Below, one piece after another: positions 1-13,972 of a stretch of 64,000 bases of DNA; the first letter of the stretch is position 1, and every line of letters starts with the position of its first letter. The translations under genes were made by a program, and so were the position numbers. Origin of the DNA: Apoderus coryli (lineage: Eukaryota > Arthropoda > Insecta > Coleoptera > Attelabidae); contig OU452211.1 in assembly GCA_911728435.2 (NCBI GenBank), positions 4,774,001 to 4,838,000 of the forward strand, written 5' to 3'. Below the pieces are notes generated by a model that saw nothing but the letters and a program-made list of their open reading frames with translations, did no database searches and had not been told where the DNA came from.

Positions 1-1326
1 ACTCCCTCGTATATAAGACCTATAATGAATCATGCCTGTCAAAGGATACCGAAAGTAATAAAAATAACTACAGTGACTGGAAAAAGTTAGGTTAATGATT
101 AGAGTTTGCAAATAAATATAATATGAATGAAACAAATAATTTTTGGCAACGTGTTATTTTCTCAGATTAATCTAAATATAATCGGATGGACGTCTTATGT
201 TATGGCGACGAGTTAATGTGGAATTTAAACAAGAAAATTTGTGTTCGAAAGTAAAACACGGTGGCAGAATATTGTAACCATGATTTGGTCAATAGTTATT
301 CTTAGATTAATAAAATGAAAGAAGATATATCAATTTACATAATAATTTTTAATAATACCTCAAGTGGATGAAACTTTTTGCAGTCACTGTTTCAGACACC
401 GCCGGTATTAGGTTGCAATGACACGAGCGGAACACATTTGTTTTCGTTTTGAGGGCGAATTAATTTGGGACAAGTGTAAGTATATAAAATAAAATATTTG
501 GTTATAAAAATATTTTTTTTGTTTACTTTTCTTGGGGTGTTCCATTCTTATAAAAATTTCTTTTTACAAAAATATTTTTAAAATGGCAAAACAGTTAACA
601 TTAATTGTTAATACATAAAGGATTTTTAAAATATTGTAGGGCATACATTTTTATGAAAACTTAAAAGGGTGCGCCTATGGACGGCTGATGTCAGTATTGA
701 CATTACAAAGGGATATCGAGTTGTGGTTTTTTATAGTATTTTAAATTAAGATTAGAAAGAATATACCACAATACACTATGAAATCATGCAACACGTACAA
801 TAATATATCCACACAAATAGAAAATGTTCCAAAATACACAAAACTGTAAAACGACATCAACAGAATGAGCCATACATCGTTTCTCAATACGGCCGACTTC
901 CGTCTGACATATATTAACTGTCAAACGTCCCACATGCTCCTCCTTTTCTCTTCTTTATTCATTGGTCTACACTGACAAAAACTATTAGTAAACAAATAAT
1001 AGATTAATCTGACAGTCGTCAAATGTAACCAAAATATCAACTTGATAGTTATTCTCTCAGAAAAATAAATAAAAATAAAAATGTCATCTAATTTCAATGT
1101 TTGTCTTCATAACATAAAGGTCAATATTTACCTTTTTAATGACAGAGGAGTGTTGTAAACAAAAGCCAGTGGCGTAGTATAATTCTTTTGAAATCGTGGT
1201 TGTAGTTTCCAATAATAAATACATACCCACGCAGGAACTGTCGCATTTTTTTCAAATATAATTTATTAAATAATAGACGTCTGGGATTAAAAGGAAACAC
1301 TTTCTATATTATGAAAATATTTATTA
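1..1326. other. AT-rich intergenic sequence, no gene seen
   Basis: No supportable open reading frame, RNA gene or complete element was found. The first 30 bases (a CTCGTATATAA-type stretch) resemble a repeat also seen near 17975 and 18110, so the left edge may lie inside a dispersed repeat. Confidence 0.5.
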
Positions 1327-2563
1327 TTAAATGCAAAGGTATATAATTATGATTTTTGTTGTAACATTTGTTTGTACATTATTTTTGATAACACTCCAAC
1401 AAATTTTCCTTCTAATTGGATCTTCTAAATTCTCATACTGTATATCGCCAAAATAACGCGGCATCTGGCACCTCCTCAGTAAAGTAACTAGTAATGTTTT
1501 ATAACTTCACAAAAATATAAATATACCTTCTCATCCTCTTGGCTTTAGATTTTTCCGTCTTTTCTGTATCACCATCAATATTTTCAATTGCAAGTTCTTG
1601 AAATGGTCTACAATGGATAATGATTAATAATGACATAAATTAATAGTATATTATACGATACACCGATAACATATATTTCCGTAATTATGAAAAATATTTT
1701 TTTGTCGAGGGATTTCTGGAACTAGTTGTTAAATCTGTTCCATCTAAATCTGATCTGGATGTGGAAATACTAAAAACTACAACTAAACAATTTCACATGA
1801 ATTAATTATAAGTAATTTTAGGATTATGAGCATACTTTTGTTTTTTCAATTGTCAATCCTTCAGGTGTCTTCTTTCTTATCTTACTACTAGGCTTATTAA
1901 AACTGAAAAATTGTAAGTATATCAATCATTATAATATTTAGATATTTAAATTTGCTGGTCTTTTAACAAACATACAAACCTGAGTTTTCTAGAGTATTGT
2001 ACTTTTAATATTTTAATTCCTCACTGACCATGTCTCGAACAGGAGCCTCAATGTGCATACTTCTATTTTTCAATTTCTGAGACTGATAGGGTTTCAGAGG
2101 AACTTGCTGTTAATGTGTCCATGACCTCCACATTATGCGAGTCGCGCTGAAAAAAAAAACAACACAAATTTTAATTAATTGTTGCGGTGACCAGTATGTG
2201 TGTGATAAGAATAGTTTTGCACATACTTTTTATCCTCAACTTCGGACGCAGACAGAGTTTCTGAAGAACTGGCTGTAAATTTCATATTTTTTGCAACCTC
2301 AGCTGTAGACGCTAATCCAGAGGATTATCTGTTAAAAAATATTTTCAATAAATTATAATATTTCTAATCGCCCAAAAATATTAACTTACTGAACATAGCG
2401 AACAGGAATGGCTGTGTGCGATATGCATGTTTGTGTTCCAAAAATTCTAATGTCTCTTTGGTTGAAATGTTGTGAGCAAACATAAGAACTTTTAGTGACC
2501 CTTTCAAAACTTAAACCAAGAGAAGTACACCACTCTCTTCTAACGGCTTGATCACTGGGAAAC
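1327..2563 (-). CDS. THAP zinc-finger protein gene, incomplete model
   Basis: The exon 2563-2390 encodes most of a THAP domain: RFP, then a Trp, the SYVCSQHF zinc-ligand block and a closing AIPVRY. It lacks only the N-terminal CxxC, whose exon was not found. Downstream coding-like blocks lie near 2330-2235, 2140-2050, 1895-1831, 1790-1690 and 1607-1527. The last, about 1480-1327, carries PRYFGDIQYENLEDPIRRK and ends in TAA; it resembles the PRxxGD tail of many insect THAP proteins. The blocks at 2330 and 2140 both encode TASSSETLSxSE, so an exon was duplicated. The joint after the THAP exon (phase 2) meets a TAA at the best acceptor. The order is therefore uncertain and the gene may be decaying. 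THAP proteins bind DNA and many derive from P-element transposases; the role here is unknown. Confidence 0.6.
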
Positions 2564-4090
2564 CTACAAGAATTATAGTACTATACTATAAATAAAACAT
2601 GAATAAGTGCTATGAATAGAATATATAGGATCATAATGCCCACTTGCACCACATCCCATATCTTCTCTTTATCGTAAGGTACTTACTTAAAGGTCTGTGC
2701 ATATCATAATACATGTATGATGATATGCTACTATTTATTAAGAAATTATGAAATATAAAGCATTTTATGAATTTACAATTATTTTTGTGATTAGTTTCTT
2801 GTTATGCCACTTCTATTTTTATTTATTTTTCTGAGGTTATTCTCAATATACGACAGTAGTTTACGCAGTAGGATTTGGGCTAAATACTATACTGTAGTAA
2901 TTAGAAATTATTACTTTGTTCATCGCTAGATATATTATTGAGTTACAGAGTTTTTGTTGGATCCATCGATTTTATCTTGTAGCATCTAATTTATTTGTTG
3001 ATCATTGTGTAAAACAGATTTTTTCTGCCTAATATAAAGGTCAACTAAATATCAATTTAAGTTTATTAAAATCACCAAGCAATAATATTAATAACTCCAA
3101 ATGTCTTACTCCGATTTTCAAACAAACAATACATTTTTGTCTTAGTGCCAATATACTGGGTTAATGCCAAGTGTAACGCACACATTTGAGGACTATCGCG
3201 TAACGTTTGTATGTACCGAACAAAAAGATTATGTATTTAAGTATGTTTAATTTATTGTTATTAAGCATTTTAAATAGAATTAAGCTAATAGACATAGGAA
3301 AAAAAATTGGTTCACGTGTTTTGCTTTCCTGATCGAGAAAATCTGGTTGGATAATTTTAAATTTGTACCGTTGACCTTATCTTTATTTTGCAGTTGTGTT
3401 GGTCACCAACAATTCTAAGGGTTTATTTTTTACACTTTCGTGGAATTGAGCAAAAAAGCTCAAGTTATGATTCTTTAATAATAGTTTCACTGTTTTAAAA
3501 TTTGAACATTCGTACACGGTGAAGTTGGGCTCGTCTGGATTGCAATTGGAAAACTAAGATCCATCATCCGTTGGCACTCGTTCCAACAAGTTTCCATAAC
3601 TTACAATGACATTTAAAGTGTTTTTACAACTAACTAAACTAAAAGCTTCAGTCGCATTATTTTACTAACATCAGATACATTTTACATCTTCAATCAAAGA
3701 ATCAAAAATACGTAATTCAGAAGGCAAAATATGCAACTATGGTGATGTTGGCATTTTTAAAGCAAGCTTCAGGTTAACTGGCGAGAAAGCCATAAAATGA
3801 TCCAGATTTACCATCTATTTATGTCTTGACGTCCAGGTTAAATGTAACTAAATTACAGTCCAACCTCTATATAGTGAAAGACCAACTATTATGTCTTGGT
3901 CAGTTTTGTGATCTGTCGTGCCAACACCATTGTCGATTTCTACGAAATCTTCAATTAGAAAATCTGCGTCGACGGTAGCAGTTTTTTGTACAATACCCCA
4001 TTGTTTTTTTAAGGTAACGAGATCGACTATAAAATGGTTTAGGAATTCCCCAGGTGTCTCACAGAATTCTACCTGTTATTGCCAACCATT
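2564..4090. other. AT-rich non-coding sequence
   Basis: It may contain the missing first exon of the THAP gene, but no CxxC-coding exon could be recognised. Nothing else is supportable. Confidence 0.4.
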
Positions 4091-4100
4091 AGGCGTTATG

Positions 4101-4232
4101 AACGCGTTAAGAACATTTTCAAAAGAATGCGATATAAAAATGTTAATGGGAAACTCGAAAAGGTCAAGATCTTTTCGAGTTTCCCATTTACATTTTTCTA
4201 TCGCATTCTTTTGAAAATGTTCTTAACGCGTT
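4101..4232. repeat. Long near-perfect inverted repeat (hairpin)
   Basis: Arms of 62 bases (4101-4162 and 4171-4232) differ at only two positions and flank an 8-base spacer, GTCAAGAT. As single-stranded DNA or RNA this would fold into one long hairpin. It is not at the end of any recognisable element, although LINE debris follows. The open reading frames crossing it are probably accidental. Confidence 0.9.
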
Positions 4233-4380
4233 TCTTAGAAATGGCCAATGGTGTTTATGAATTCCATGCTACAGAACCGTCACCTCTCGACAGGATGAAA
4301 GTGTTTGAAATAGGGCCTCAAGAGGCTGTCCACAGGGTGAGATTCTTTGCATCCTTTAATGGTCACTTCTGGTGAACGAC

Positions 4381-4680
4381 CTGCTGACATGACTGAAGCG
4401 AAAGGAGGTAGAGTTTCAAGCATATGCTGATCAAATTCTGAAAGAATCGCTTTGTCTAGAACCCAAGCTACCCTGAATATGATTCAGCGATGGTGTCAGC
4501 GGGAGCAGATGTCTGTAAATCCCAGCAAAACCATAATTGTACTTTTCACTCGGAAAAGGAGACTGAACAGCTTAATCCCACTTCACACTAGACAAAACGC
4601 CTTACTGGAATGCTCATTTGGAAAGGTCGAAGACTATCCTTATCGGCATGTGGACGAATCTGTGATAACTCGTCGAAAAT
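4381..4680 (+). pseudogene. LINE reverse transcriptase fragment
   Basis: The translated segment from about 4400 carries AYAD followed, in another frame, by a stretch resembling MIQRWCQREQMSVNPSKT and VLFTRKRR. This is the hydrophilic block after the YADD active site in Jockey/R1-type non-LTR reverse transcriptases. Frames are broken and only about 90 residues remain, so this is a dead fragment. Confidence 0.75.
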
Positions 4681-4699
4681 GAAACCCAAAGAAATTTAC

Positions 4700-6640
4700 T
4701 GGATACACGTACACGTTATGGTCATATAAGAGCAATACTAACGTATAGAGCTTTTGCTTCGAAGGACCAGTAACACTGGTATAATGTCGTCTAACTCGTA
4801 GTTGTACAAGTGGCAACACCTTGCAATGACTAGCTGTAACAAGCGTGTGAAAATGGATTGTAGATCACAGTAAAATGAATTCACGTTCTATATACAAGAA
4901 TTGTATGTATTGTGTTAGTAGATTCGTAGAGTTATCATTAGATGGCGCCAATACTGTCATATACTATGGGGAAGGCTACTATTATTGTTATGATAGGAAT
5001 AAGTAAAGAGCAAAGACTACTAGCCAAATTCAAAAGTAGACTTCAAAACTAATGTTACCGATGAAATTAAGGATTTAGATTTGTTGAACAAAATGTGCAA
5101 TCTCAACGATTCAAGGGTTGTTGTATTGCTTTAATTTTAAAATTTCATTTAATTTGAAAAAAACTAACTTTTACGACAATGTAAGTTGCTACACAATTCA
5201 AGTTCAACTGTTAGACACTCCAACTATCTTCACCTAGACCTTTGGTTCAGCTTGCGCGCTCTTCGCAGTCCACCCTAAATCCTAGGATCACCTAAACCGA
5301 GAGAGAATCATCAATGACTCTAATATTTCTATTACAGGGAAGGTCCGATAAATTTTTTGGATTTTACTCATCTTAACAGATCAATACACTTAACATATGT
5401 ATAGTTTCAAACTCATGAGCATATAGATCCATAAATCGGCGGATCCTACAATCTTCGCTAATCAATTTGGTGCAATATTTCCTTTGACTAAAAGACAGAA
5501 GCATTTTTAGCAATCTAACGCGAACAAATCTTTATTTCAATATCTAATAGCATCGATGTTTCCTGGAAAAATTAAAAAAAGCCACTTTCAAATTAACCGC
5601 CTTCAAACCAACATATTTATCAATGTATCTCCTATCGATTTTCCGCCACTCTGAATTCGCCGACATCTCTCAAAGTGAGAAAGAGAAAGCACAACTCATA
5701 GAGAGATAGAGAGTTACGTCGACGCAAAACTCCAGCTGATCGATTTTCACAGCCTCCTAGGCAAGGGGAAACTTCACATATACAGTTATAAATAATTTTT
5801 ACAGTTTCTCACAGTCTAATAATAAGGAATCACAAAACAAAATTATTAAATACAATAGTAATTAGTTGTTTAAACGTAGTGTTGAGTTTCAGTTTCACAA
5901 CTTTAAAGCTGCTTTATAGCAACTCATTTTTTGATTGGAGATACTGTTATGCTAATTTACTGGTAAACTAGTTGCAGTATTAGCATATTATAAGGAATAT
6001 AAATCCAGCACAACTTTACAAATAATTTATATAATTATTTAAACAAGCACAAGTAAGTTTTGCATGATTATTATGTTGTATTTATTAAATAGGTCACTGT
6101 GACAAGGCAAAACTGGATAGTTTCAGCTTATTTTTTATATAATAATTATTGTCAAGAGATATAACAAACAATTTTTGTTTTACGAATAGTAATTATCATC
6201 AAAAACAATAAAACAATCATAGAGCTTTTTATGTGTTGAAATCAATGGAATTACTAAATAAATAATGTCAAAGCTTTGTAAAAGCTCTGACATATAGGTA
6301 TATAGCTTATCAAACTTGTAAATAATAAACGCAGCACTTCGAAACAATAAAATGCTGACATGCATGAATTGATTCAAGTTCAAACGGAAGCTTCTTGGGT
6401 TTTTAATGGCAAACCCTTTTATTGATTGCACACAATTATATCGGTCTAAATTTAACTTGGATTTAAAAATATGTTTCAAATCATGTAATTGTACTAAAGG
6501 ATTTTTGCAGGAAAACCATTCATTACTAATAATTAACAGTAAAATATGTTTAATATAATAAATAAAACTTGTCTACTACAACACCAATTTGAGTTTTTTA
6601 AAATAATTTTTGTTAGACAAAATATTTGTGAGTTTTTTAT
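4700..6640. other. Non-coding sequence with no recognised feature
   Basis: AT-rich, with scattered stops in all frames. The open reading frame at 6180-6479 (minus) shows no family resemblance and is probably chance. Confidence 0.4.
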
Positions 6641-6646
6641 TTAATC

Positions 6647-6975
6647 CAGGGGTCTCTAAACTACGGCCCGTCGAGTCGGCCAATCCAAAACACAGAATTA
6701 TTAAAAGAGATTTAAGATTCTCATCGGTTAATTTAAACTTTTCTAATTCTACCAGTGGAAGACTCTTATAAAATTCCAGCAAAGATGAATTTTGACCAAT
6801 AAATTCAATTTGGATTTCCGGAAAAAGCTCTTCGGTTACTGCAATCAAGCATTCTTTTATCATTTCACCTTCGGTGAATGGTTTTCCACGTTTTCCGATT
6901 TCACGAGCCACACGAAAGCTGGTGCGAGACGTTTTAAAGCTTGAAATTTTTCGGTCCGCAAACTTTCTGTATATT
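6647..6975 (-). mobile_element. hAT element fragment with one terminal repeat
   Basis: On the minus strand the frame reads VAREIGKRGKPFTEGEMIKE, a block typical of hAT transposase-derived proteins of the GTF2IRD2/SCAND3 type. The open frame runs on into CAGGGGTCTCTAAACTACGG at about 6647-6668 (plus strand), which looks like a hAT terminal inverted repeat. The transposase core, the other end and the 8-bp target duplication were not found, so this is an internally deleted copy. Confidence 0.65.
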
Positions 6976-7269
6976 TGGAGAAATTTTAGAGATGTGTCGA
7001 TTCATATAGTGTCGTTATTCTCTGAGAACAGCTATGGTTTCAATCACAAAATCCTGAAAGTTCCAATTTTTTGGGTTTTGAACTTATAGTTAAGGAAAAA
7101 GTATGTTAGACTATATTACTGGACAAGTAGAGGTAACGGTAACATTTTTAGTAGTTTTCGTATATAAAGGGTGGGAAAATTTGAGGTTAGGAAGTAAATT
7201 GGCTAAAAAACACAATTTTTTTTTGACAAATTCAGTTTTATTGACACCAATATAAAGTAGAAATATGGG

Positions 7270-7475
7270 AATTAATTATGGAATATGATGTCGGGCAAAT
7301 GTTCACCTCTAGCACGTCAGCAGACGTCCGCTCTTGTCACAAAATTGTGAACCACATTTTGCAACAAACCTTCGCATATATCGTCAATGTAGCGCCGAAT
7401 TTCATCTTTCAGAGCCTCAGTTATGTTTGGGAGCCTGATTACGAGGAAAAACTACTCGAATTTTCCGAAGTGACA
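7270..7475 (-). pseudogene. Transposase C-terminal fragment, Tc1/mariner-like
   Basis: The minus strand reads LKDEIRRYIDDICEGLLQ, then VTRADVC, a stop, and RARGEHLPDIIFHN. This resembles the C-terminal end of insect DDE transposases of the type carrying an N-terminal DUF4817-like domain. Fragments of the same lineage occur at 17 kb, 28.8 kb, 31.3 kb and 63.2 kb. Confidence 0.6.
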
Positions 7476-7489
7476 CAGTAAAATTTTCA

Positions 7490-8690
7490 CCATTTTGATA
7501 GTAAATTTTCACAATTAAAATTCTTTGTTCAAGAGTGTATATCGTTCCATGCTTAAATTGTCCAAACTTTTACTAAATAAATATCAAAGGATGACAGCTC
7601 AGTTCCTTACATTTCATCATTTAACGACAGCCAATATTTCTATATAGACATTTTGATTGGTAAAGACGTTACGGAAGATCCAAACGTTTAGTATTCTAGT
7701 GATAATCCGCAACTTATTTTTTATAAAAAGAACTATGTAAATTCAGGGATAATATAAATATCGAATACGCTGAAATGGAGATAAAGTTAAAATCTGGCAT
7801 TGCAATTGTTTAACGTCCATATCGTCTTTCGTCAGACTATGCAAAAAAATTATCCTATACAATGCTGGATTGTCGCCTTGAGTATCACCAGAGATTTTAT
7901 TACACCGACCGGAAGGAGTGTCGTTTTTTTAATTTGATTTAATTGGTACGTGAAAGTTATTTTGAAATCCCATATTAAAAAAGTTATCCAACTTAGTATG
8001 TTGTTTTCTTCTCAATAATAGATTTTGAAATTCATGTACCTCCCAAAGTAACGCGCACTTTTGAAAACTTAACGCATAATAGGACTACAAAAATGTTGTA
8101 GATTTATTGAAGTATGGACTACTTAGTTTCAATAATTGGTTTCAGTAAAACATTGCAGTATCAATAACCTTATGTTTTGTACCATGCAATAAAGTGCCTC
8201 CGAGACGCCACTGGACTAGAAAATTTCACTCAAGGAATCACCCCTTCAATAGCACCCTGTAATATTAAATGTGCGTTAAGGTTTATTTTGCTTTATGACT
8301 ATACAATGCCACAGTCTTCGACAATTGTTGAATATAAATTATATATTTTAATGATTATGATAAAATGCAATACGCTTAACGCTTATCAAAACCCCAACAA
8401 AATTTAGGTATACTATTTGTGTTATCGTGTTGTAATTTCCACTTCGCTAACATGACAGTTTATCACATTGTAATACGAATACATTTGAAGTGCCGGCATT
8501 TTGTGTTTAATAAATGTTCTATTTTTTATTTAAAACATTATGGAAGATACTGGTAAATACAGTTTTTTTTTTAGTTTAAGAAAATAGTCTCTGTCTTCTT
8601 GATGTGCAGGTGTACTTTTAATAAAATCCCTAGATTAATTGTTGGATATTCAATTATTCTGCTATATTTGGCTTTGTTGGTATTAAGTGT
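7490..8690. other. Non-coding sequence with no recognised feature
   Basis: AT-rich. The open reading frame 8177-8407 has no recognisable motif and is not called. Confidence 0.4.
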
Positions 8691-8694
8691 CCCA

Positions 8695-10130
8695 TGGCAT
8701 AATATAATAATAATAGGCTTTATTAAGATTATTTAAAAAAACATAATCTGTGAAGTCTAGCTGATTCTTTTCTTTTGAATTTTTACTGAACATTCACCAC
8801 TTAAACAATATAGAATAGAATAAACTTCATATACCATAACAACAATAATCAAACTACAAATAATTTAATTTATGAAACATGTAAATAGAGTATGTAAAAA
8901 ATATATATATTTATACAGTCAGATATGAGGACAAACTAACAACAACAAAACAAATAATAAAAAAAATAAAACAGATAAAAAGGAATGCATCCTCAAAAGA
9001 ACCAGGCAGTCAGACAGCCTCTGCAAGAGAATACCCTCACAACAGTCCCGAATTTCCCGCCAGGGAGCGCTTTAATATTCAACGGGAGATTATTGTAAAG
9101 GTCGATCTGAGGAGAATTAGCAGAAGACCCGTGCAGCCTCAAGCGTTGACCTCTCAACGGTATTAAAAACGAACACATAAACTAAATGGATTTTGAACAA
9201 TAAAAACACCCATAAATCAAATTAAATTAGGAATAAAATTAAATGAAACAAAAATATTTCAATATAAACAATAATAACCAATAACAACCATACACATATC
9301 TAGAAAAATTTACAATTAAATTTATTGAACTATTGAAAGTTGAAACAACCTCAGTTAATCGGTTGTGACTGTAAAACATCTCTCACTTTTTTTCGAAAAA
9401 TATTTACTGAGAGTGGCATTGAGCAATCATAATGCAGTTTTATGCTGAGGCATACTAAGATTTTGATTTTTCTCAGACTGCATGCAAAGCGACAGCAGTT
9501 ATTTTGTCTTTCTTGAAGTCGATTTAGAACAAGTACCATTATAGTGCCGGATAGTATAAGATTAAACCGTATGACGTATTGACGATAAAATATATGACTC
9601 ACATAATTTTTTACGGACTTCAGGTTATTTCTGTTGGCATGCAATACTTTTAGAGCTAATTGCGATTTTTTATGTTGACCAAGTCTCACCTTGCAGTCAA
9701 ATATAATTCACAAATTCTTAGCAGTCGATTCATAATGCAAACGTTGGCTTTCCGACTTCAGGGATTTAGAAAGTGTAAAATATTTTCTGATGCATACATT
9801 ATGACTACAGTCTTAGCAGAATCTAATTTCAAACCATGCTTTTAACAGTATTCCGATATTTTGCACAAATCAGAATTTATATTTGCCTCAACATCACTAT
9901 AATCAGATGGATCAAATACATAAAGAAGCCGTGTATCATCCGCATACAATTCACTCGTACCTAACCTCACGAAATTTGCCAAATTAAAAGTAGACAACAA
10001 AATATAAAAGAAGGCCTAGAATAGAGCCTTGCGGCAATCTTGAATCCAGATTTTCTACTCCTGACACTTTCCCATTCATTCTGACACACAGATCAGAATA
10101 CCCTTATCACTCAAACCAAAGCAATAACGC
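8695..10130 (-). mobile_element. Degraded LINE with reverse transcriptase remains
   Basis: Reading the minus strand, segments of a non-LTR reverse transcriptase appear in order. PQGSILGLL is at about 10040, then ELYADDTRLLYVFDPSDYSD near 9930 (the YADD active site), HGLKLDSAKT near 9830, and a C-terminal RLQERQNNCCRFACSLRK near 9500. Frameshifts and stops break the frame. A further C-terminal-like block lies at 9178-8993 and the low end has a run of TTATTATTAT typical of a LINE 3' end. It ends about 170 bp before the Rab3 5' UTR exon. Confidence 0.75.
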
Positions 10131-10302
10131 TTAGCACACAACAACTCACTACAATAAAAAGACTAAAAACTGTGTTTTCTATTTTGTTTTAATTTTGGGG
10201 CACCCTTTATAAAAATGTCCTTGAGACCCGATATGATACGTCCTATAGAAACCGGAGCTTGAAAACGAACAGCGTTATTTTAATATTATTCTTCTCTTGC
10301 AG

Positions 10303-10391
10303 GTGACCAGCTCCCACGGCTTACAAAGAAACGCAGCCGATTCCTTTCTTGGGTTGAAATACCTTTAGGATATTTTACGGATTATAATCAT
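10303..10391 (+). promoter_or_regulatory. Rab3: Probable Rab3 5' UTR exon
   Basis: This stretch is preceded by CTTCTCTTGCAG and followed by GTAAGT, a good acceptor and donor pair. It holds no useful open frame in phase with Rab3, whose ATG directly follows the next acceptor. It is therefore likely a non-coding internal leader exon. The transcription start was not located and may lie to the left, beyond the LINE. Confidence 0.6.
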
Positions 10392-10518
10392 GTAAGTTGA
10401 GATTTTCCAGAGAATTTTTACTGTATATATTCTGGGGTTTCAACTTGAAGTAGGTACAAAAGAGTGGGATTCAATCAACTTCAAGTTTTTTTATTCAAGT
10501 GTAATATACTTTTTTTAG

Positions 10519-11702
<1,184 letters not shown>

Positions 11703-11804
11703 TATATTAATTAAAATAATTATAATATGAAGGGTTGAATGTATTTCTCTTCAGTTTTTGAGAAATATAATAATTGTTCATTGACTATAAAATCTAAAAA
11801 AAAA

Positions 11805-11810
11805 AATAAA
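11805..11810 (+). terminator. Candidate Rab3 poly(A) signal AATAAA
   Basis: This is an AATAAA about 100 bases after the Rab3 stop codon, in an A-rich run. Rab3 may also use later sites, since the next 1.7 kb is AT-rich and gene-free. Confidence 0.45.
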
Positions 11811-13590
11811 AAACAAAATTATACTTGTTGGAAATATTTCTATTTTAACCTTCTGACCATGACATAAATATTTATAAAAGATGTTATATTTATTGCAATT
11901 TTTATTTATTTTTAAGAGAACTATTTCTAAAACAGTCGATACATTTAAAAAAAGTTACAAAATTACAAATTATAAAATTTATTTCTATTAATTAAATTTT
12001 CATATATTTTCCTGCTCAGTTTTGGTTCATTTTCAACCATTTTTATTTGATAACCTATGGAAGTTAAGACAAATAATATTTTATGATAACATTGATATCT
12101 TTATAATTTTATTTTTTATTAACTTACGAAAAACTTCATATTTTTTTAAATCTGCTGGAACAAAGAGTATTGAATAAACTACATCGCAAATAAGTTTTCT
12201 TTCTCTGGAATTAGGGCAGTTTAAATGTGCTGGTCCTTTATAGCTATAATAGTCGCATGAAATTTTATTCTATCATCGCATCCTCAGTTAGTTGGTCTAA
12301 ATGTGATGAACAATTAAGTAAGTCTAACTGTCAAGCAACTTATATGTTTTGTTTACCTTTTGGTGCTAGAGTCGACTTGTTTTCTATGAAAATCATTGTA
12401 TGTTCCGCATTAAAACTAGCCCTAAAGCTCCTCCTAGTCTCGTATTATCGATATGGATTTGCCATAAACTGCCTCAATATTCTGCTCTTTTCAAACTGTA
12501 TTATTTCGAAAATGAAGTATCTCTTTCTGGCCAAGCCCAGCATTATCGAAAATTAATGTTAAACCACTACCAAAATGTCAATATTAGAAAATGCAAAACT
12601 AATATTAAAGAAATTCGTAGACATATGTACTAATATTAGCAAAAAACTTTATGGTAAACGCTTTTTACAAACAAAAACTATAAATATTATTAGTGTCGTA
12701 TTTTTATTATAATATGTAAAGTAAATACTAAACAAGAAAACACTAAGTACTTAACTCTAGTTTGTTTTAGATAGATGAAATAACATGAACAAAACAATTG
12801 TTAGACTCACACTGTAGAAACTATATTAGACATATTTTGTATTATATTTTTACTTTTGTTACTTAGTTAAAACTTATCATATCATTGACCCATTCCTTTT
12901 TCAAAAGACCAATGCAAATTATTTAAAACAAATGCATGGTTATTAAAATATATAAAATAAACGTTTATGTTACATATCTCATGCTTGAAAAGCGAATTTT
13001 TGTTTTGAAAGTTGTTACTATTATATACAAACTAAATAATTAGAGAATGCTTTAAAAACACATGTATTCGTTATTCATACAACTTTTTGATAGGAACACA
13101 AACCTTACTTACAATATTATTTTGTAGGATCACACGATTTCCCATGATATTCACATAAAACATAACGAAGGGAACGCGTACACTCCTACAAAATAATTAT
13201 ATTTTGGTATATTCCTACAAAAATAAAATCAAATATGTTTTACTAGAAAAAAGAACAATAATGAAATAACAATATTATATAGATGGAAAGATATAGATGT
13301 ATATAAATGGAATTGTATGTGTGATTATAATATAACGAAGATATTGGCAACACTAAAACTAATTCATTTCATACTTTTTATTTATTTATTTTATGAATCT
13401 TATAAAACAATAAATGACCTAATTTTTAAGCACAATGAGGCTATTCGAAATAATATGACCATCTTGGTTTAGTCTTCAACAACAAACAAATATTGGTATC
13501 ATATTTATTAAGTTATTTACATCGTTAAAATAAACTGTACATTTTTTGTGAATTTAATGTAAAATAAACAGTGTATAATGCCTATAAAAT
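11811..13590. other. AT-rich sequence between convergent genes
   Basis: It lies between the 3' ends of Rab3 (plus) and the unidentified gene at 13600 (minus). Long 3' UTRs are possible. No motif, RNA gene or transposon was recognised. Confidence 0.45.
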
Positions 13591-13599
13591 AATTAATTT

Positions 13600-13972
13600 T
13601 CATTCCTTTTTGTTGTGCTTCCTGCGTTTTCTGCCATGGCTGCAAGAGATAAAAACAGCCTCTTGTCCATTTTTAATTACAGCAGGGGTTCCAGCCTTTG
13701 GGCATAATCTGTTAACACTAATAAAACAATTCAATTTATGTTATTAGCTTTGTTGTCACTATTAAAATTACTTTGTACTCTTCTCGCTGATATTTATCAA
13801 CGCTATTGACACGGTTTCGACGTGAACTTCTTCAGTGCATTTTATAAAACAATAGAATTGTTTTTTCTGACTCCATTTTACAGTTGACTCTGTTATTTCA
13901 TTTAGCATTGGTGGTGGAGCAAAGTAAATATAAGTGGTAGGATTATCTGAATAATAATTACGGTAAACTGTT
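13600..13972 (-). CDS. Two exons of an unidentified gene (3' end)
   Basis: Exon A (13972-13772) and exon B (13708-13600) join in phase 2 with GT..AG ends and finish at TGA. They encode about 103 residues. Exon A contains YSDNPTTYIYFAPPPMLNEI and a Cys-containing FYCFIKCTEE. Exon B contains CPKAGTPAVIKNGQEAVFIS and a very basic end, HGRKRRKHNKKE. No start codon or upstream exon was found, so this is the C-terminal part only. The basic tail could be a nuclear signal, but that is inference. I do not recognise the family. Both flanks carry repeats, so a domesticated or dead element is an alternative. Confidence 0.5.

Noticed and set aside
3918..4375. Overlapping open frames of 98 codons each
   Set aside because: They run through the hairpin, read both arms and have no resemblance to known proteins.
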